This document shows, in pieces, positions 39,726-41,938 of a stretch of DNA of 41,938 nt (position 1 is its first letter; each line of letters starts with the position of its first letter). Location of the stretch: contig CAAFWO010000048.1 of NCBI GenBank assembly GCA_900766735.1, positions 1 to 41,938 of the forward strand, in the 5' to 3' direction. This DNA is from Clostridia bacterium. GTDB lineage: Bacteria; Bacillota; Clostridia; CAKSNL01; HGM11501. The translations under genes were made by a program, and so were the position numbers. The notes under the pieces were generated by a model, which ran no database searches, was not told the DNA's origin, and worked only from the letters and a program-made list of their open reading frames with translations.

Positions 39726-41409
39726 GGCTGCATGGTTTAAATTTTACGGGAGCATTCCGCATTCGCTCGACTATCCGGACATAAGCATGTGCGAAATGGT
39801 CTTCCGCTCCGAAAAGGAGCACCCCGACTTCACGGCGTATGACTTTATGGGCAACTCGTCCACATATAAAAAGCTTAAGGAGGACATCGAGGCGGCGGCG
39901 CGCGCACTCATCGCGCTCGGCGTGAAGAAGGGCGACGCGGTCACGATCTGCCTTCCGAATATGCCGCAGGCGGTCATACTGTTCTATGCGGTGAACCGTG
40001 TAGGGGCGGTCGCGAATATGGTGCACCCCCTCTCGGCCGAGAACGAAATCTTATTTTACTTAAAGCTAAGCAGGAGCCGCTTCGCGCTCACACTGACCGA
40101 TTTTTACAAAAAATTTGAGGGCGCGTTCGGAAAAACGTTTCTCGAAAAGGTTATCGTCGCAACCGTCGGCGAGGCGCTCCCGGCGGTCAAGTCCGTCGCA
40201 TATAAAATGATGGCGCACGAGACTAAGCTGAAGTCCGGCTCGCGCATTGTCACATGGTCCGACTTTATGAGATCCGGACAAGGGTGTGAGCTTCCCGGCT
40301 TTTTGAAGGGTGAGGATGAGGCCGTCATCCTGTACAGCGGGGGGACGACTGGCACATCCAAGGGCATATCGCTCACAAACATAAATTTCAATGCGCTCGC
40401 GATGCAGACTGTTGCCGCCGCCGAGACGTTTGACGCGGGGCAGACGATGCTTGCGATTATGCCGATGTTTCACGGCTTCGGGCTCGGCGTGTGCATTCAC
40501 ACGATGCTCTGCTTTGCGGGGCGCTGCGTGCTTGTTCCGAAGCTTGACATTAAGGCGTTTCCGAAGCTGTTCAAAAAATACCGCCCGAACTATATGGCCG
40601 GTGTGCCGACTCTGTTTGAGGCGATGCTCAGAAGCGATGGAATGGCGGATGCCGACCTTTCGTGCCTGCTCGGCATCTTCTCCGGCGGCGACTCGCTCTC
40701 AGTCGAGCTTAAAAAGAAGGTCGACAAATTCTTAAGCAGTCACGGCGCAAAAATTCAGGTGCGCGAGGGTTACGGGACGACAGAGTGCGTTACCGCCAGC
40801 TGCCTGACGCCGAAGGACTATTACCGCGAGGGAAGCATCGGCGTGCCGTTTCCGGATATGTACTATAAGATCGTGAAGCCGGAGACGAACGACGAGGTGC
40901 CCACGGGCGAGACGGGCGAAATCTGCATCTCCGGCCCGACCGTTATGAAGGAATACATCGACAATCCGAAGGAAACGTTAAAAACGCTCCGCGTTCATGA
41001 GGACAGGAAAGTCTGGCTCCACACGGGCGACCTCGGCTATATGGATGCCGACGGGTTTGTGTATTTCCGCCAGAGGCTAAAGCGCATGATAGTCACGAGT
41101 GGCTACAACGTGTATCCGTCGCAGATCGAGAACGTGATCGACGCGCACGAGGCGGTGCTCTTAAGCACGGTCATCGGCGTGAAGGACGATTACAGAATGC
41201 AGCGTATCAAGGCGTTCATCGTGTTAAAGCCCGGCGTTAAGCCGACCGACGAGGTCAAAAATTCTATCAGGGAGCACTGTGAGAAAAACATCGCAAAATA
41301 CGCTCTGCCCAGAGAATATGAGTATCGCGACGAGCTTCCCAAGACTTTGGTCGGCAAGGTCGCATACACGGTGCTTGAGAAAGAAGAAGAGGAAAAGCTG
41401 AAGGTCTGA
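39715..41409 (+). CDS. AMP-forming acyl-CoA synthetase / acid-CoA ligase
   Basis: 564 residues, class I adenylate-forming enzyme. It activates a carboxylic acid with ATP to an acyl-AMP and then a thioester. P-loop LYSGGTTGTSKG (about 205-216), GYGTTE (about 352), HTGDLGYMDADG (about 436), hinge KRMIVTSGYNVYP and catalytic Lys in LPKTLVGKVAY (about 548) are all present. TTG start behind AGGAGAGGTGAT. Chain preference cannot be read safely; the overall form is that of fatty-acid type ligases. Coupling with the E2-like gene suggests a dedicated acyl-processing pair. Confidence 0.88.
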   Translation: MNSEAAWFKFYGSIPHSLDYPDISMCEMVFRSEKEHPDFTAYDFMGNSSTYKKLKEDIEAAARALIALGVKKGDAVTICLPNMPQAVILFYAVNRVGAVANMVHPLSAENEILFYLKLSRSRFALTLTDFYKKFEGAFGKTFLEKVIVATVGEALPAVKSVAYKMMAHETKLKSGSRIVTWSDFMRSGQGCELPGFLKGEDEAVILYSGGTTGTSKGISLTNINFNALAMQTVAAAETFDAGQTMLAIMPMFHGFGLGVCIHTMLCFAGRCVLVPKLDIKAFPKLFKKYRPNYMAGVPTLFEAMLRSDGMADADLSCLLGIFSGGDSLSVELKKKVDKFLSSHGAKIQVREGYGTTECVTASCLTPKDYYREGSIGVPFPDMYYKIVKPETNDEVPTGETGEICISGPTVMKEYIDNPKETLKTLRVHEDRKVWLHTGDLGYMDADGFVYFRQRLKRMIVTSGYNVYPSQIENVIDAHEAVLLSTVIGVKDDYRMQRIKAFIVLKPGVKPTDEVKNSIREHCEKNIAKYALPREYEYRDELPKTLVGKVAYTVLEKEEEEKLKV

Positions 41410-41467
41410 AAATTTTAAATCGCGCTTACAGAAATGTTAAACTTTAATTAAATATCTGTTGCAGGTA

Positions 41468-41496
41468 TTGAAAAATCTTCCGTTTTGGGGTATGAT
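41468..41496 (+). promoter_or_regulatory. promoter of ireB
   Basis: TTGAAA (41468-41473), 17-bp spacer, TATGAT (41491-41496). Confidence 0.65.
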
Positions 41497-41533
41497 ATTA
41501 ATATGATATTTCCTAAAAAGGACGGTGTAACCG

Positions 41534-41782
41534 ATGAACAATGATAACACAACAATGTTTGAGCTTCCGCGCGATATCAGCGAGGAGGTCTCGAAAGCGC
41601 TTAAGCTGACCTTTGAGGCGCTTACGGAAAAGGGCTATAACCCCATAAATCAGATAGTGGGTTACATTATGTCCGGCGACCCGATCTATATCACGAGCCA
41701 TAAGGGCGCGAGAAGCGCGATCAGTAAGATCGACCGCGAGGAGATCTTAGAGGTCGTTTTCTCCGAGTACCTGAAAAAATAA
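41534..41782 (+). CDS. ireB: IreB-family regulatory phosphoprotein (UPF0297)
   Basis: 82 residues. The core YNPINQIVGYIMSGDPIYITSHKGARSAI is highly conserved in this Firmicutes family. In Enterococcus IreB is a substrate of the PASTA kinase IreK and lowers cephalosporin resistance; in Firmicutes it usually stands before ruvX and a UPF0473 gene. Here the next sequence is a split terminator and the MITE-like element, and ruvX is not within the window. The N-terminal NNDNTTMF includes the Thr pair that is phosphorylated in the Enterococcus protein (by position; inference). Confidence 0.92.
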   Translation: MNNDNTTMFELPRDISEEVSKALKLTFEALTEKGYNPINQIVGYIMSGDPIYITSHKGARSAISKIDREEILEVVFSEYLKK

Positions 41783-41792
41783 GCGAAAAGAT

Positions 41793-41938
41793 AAAAAAGC
41801 CGCCCGTTAGGCGTCCCGCAATAAAACAGTAAAGCCCTAAAAGCATCTTTTTCGCGAATTGCTATGTTAAAAAAGCTCAAAATCCGTCAGGATTCTTCGC
41901 TTTTTTGCCTTGCACTTCATCGAAAAATCTTGCTTTTA
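41793..41938. mobile_element. MITE-like element, copy 2, in a cut terminator behind ireB (runs off the window)
   Basis: 41821-41938 is the reverse complement of 13763-13880 at 115 of 118 positions. The element edge is at about 41815 (CCC-gca-ATAAAACAG, compare CCCCTGATAA at copy 1). Just before it, AAAAAAGCCGCCCGTTAGGCG (41793-41813) is the left arm and loop of a typical terminator whose right arm and U-run are missing. The far end lies outside the window. Confidence 0.65.

Overview
The window looks like a chromosomal segment of an anaerobic Clostridia (Firmicutes) bacterium, probably an uncultured gut Oscillospirales-type lineage. Supporting signs are a Phe T-box in front of pheST, an IreB-family gene, HelD, an SLH-domain surface protein, a SpoIIQ-like LytM protein, many consensus sigma-A promoters with 17-bp spacers, strong rho-independent terminators and moderately GC-rich housekeeping genes. 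This is inference from gene content; no rRNA or other taxonomic marker is present.

Layout. 1-600: the 5' end of a broken tyrosine recombinase and a small DUF6472-like gene, both on the minus strand. 665-5813: argS-helD-secreted propeller protein operon. 5881-8689: a SpoIIQ-like M23 protein, then glmS. 8741-11331: a sharply AT-rich island with a Cys-rich peptide gene, an ABC exporter and two short remnants, which reads as a decaying peptide (RiPP-like) locus. 11429-13621: parC. 14217-20888: a 2,223-residue surface protein with six discoidin-like modules and three SLH domains. 21657-23277: a secreted beta-helix protein plus a 49-aa peptide. 23510-28666: T-box-pheS-pheT-sodium symporter. 29053-31466: an MBL-fold hydrolase and a secreted G5/M23 peptidase. 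31828-34502 (minus): nagB-nagA-ROK kinase, divergent from an AraC regulator (34631-35491). 35855-38565: a pseudo-receiver regulator followed by two secreted proteins. 38859-41409: an E2-acyltransferase-like protein coupled to an AMP-forming acyl-CoA synthetase. 41534-41782: ireB.

The gaps between genes are full of short structured repeats. One family has modules that begin GTAGGG and continue as a palindrome, with compensatory changes between copies. A second has a fixed frame (cccctcatc ... cttccccc/gggggaag) around an exchangeable inner palindrome. A third is a tandem ATGTGAAG-plus-hairpin array after the ROK gene. A MITE-like element with imperfect terminal inverted repeats occurs twice (115 of 118 bases identical in the shared part), and both copies sit inside what look like terminator hairpins.

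The most unusual biology is the AT-rich peptide/exporter island, the GTAGGG hairpin modules (laid out like REP sequences served by RAYT transposases), the terminator-seeking MITE, the beta-helix/small-peptide operon whose transcript should start with a 20-bp perfect hairpin, and the pseudo-receiver regulator next to two unrecognised secreted proteins. No CRISPR array, tRNA, rRNA or intact transposase gene was seen.
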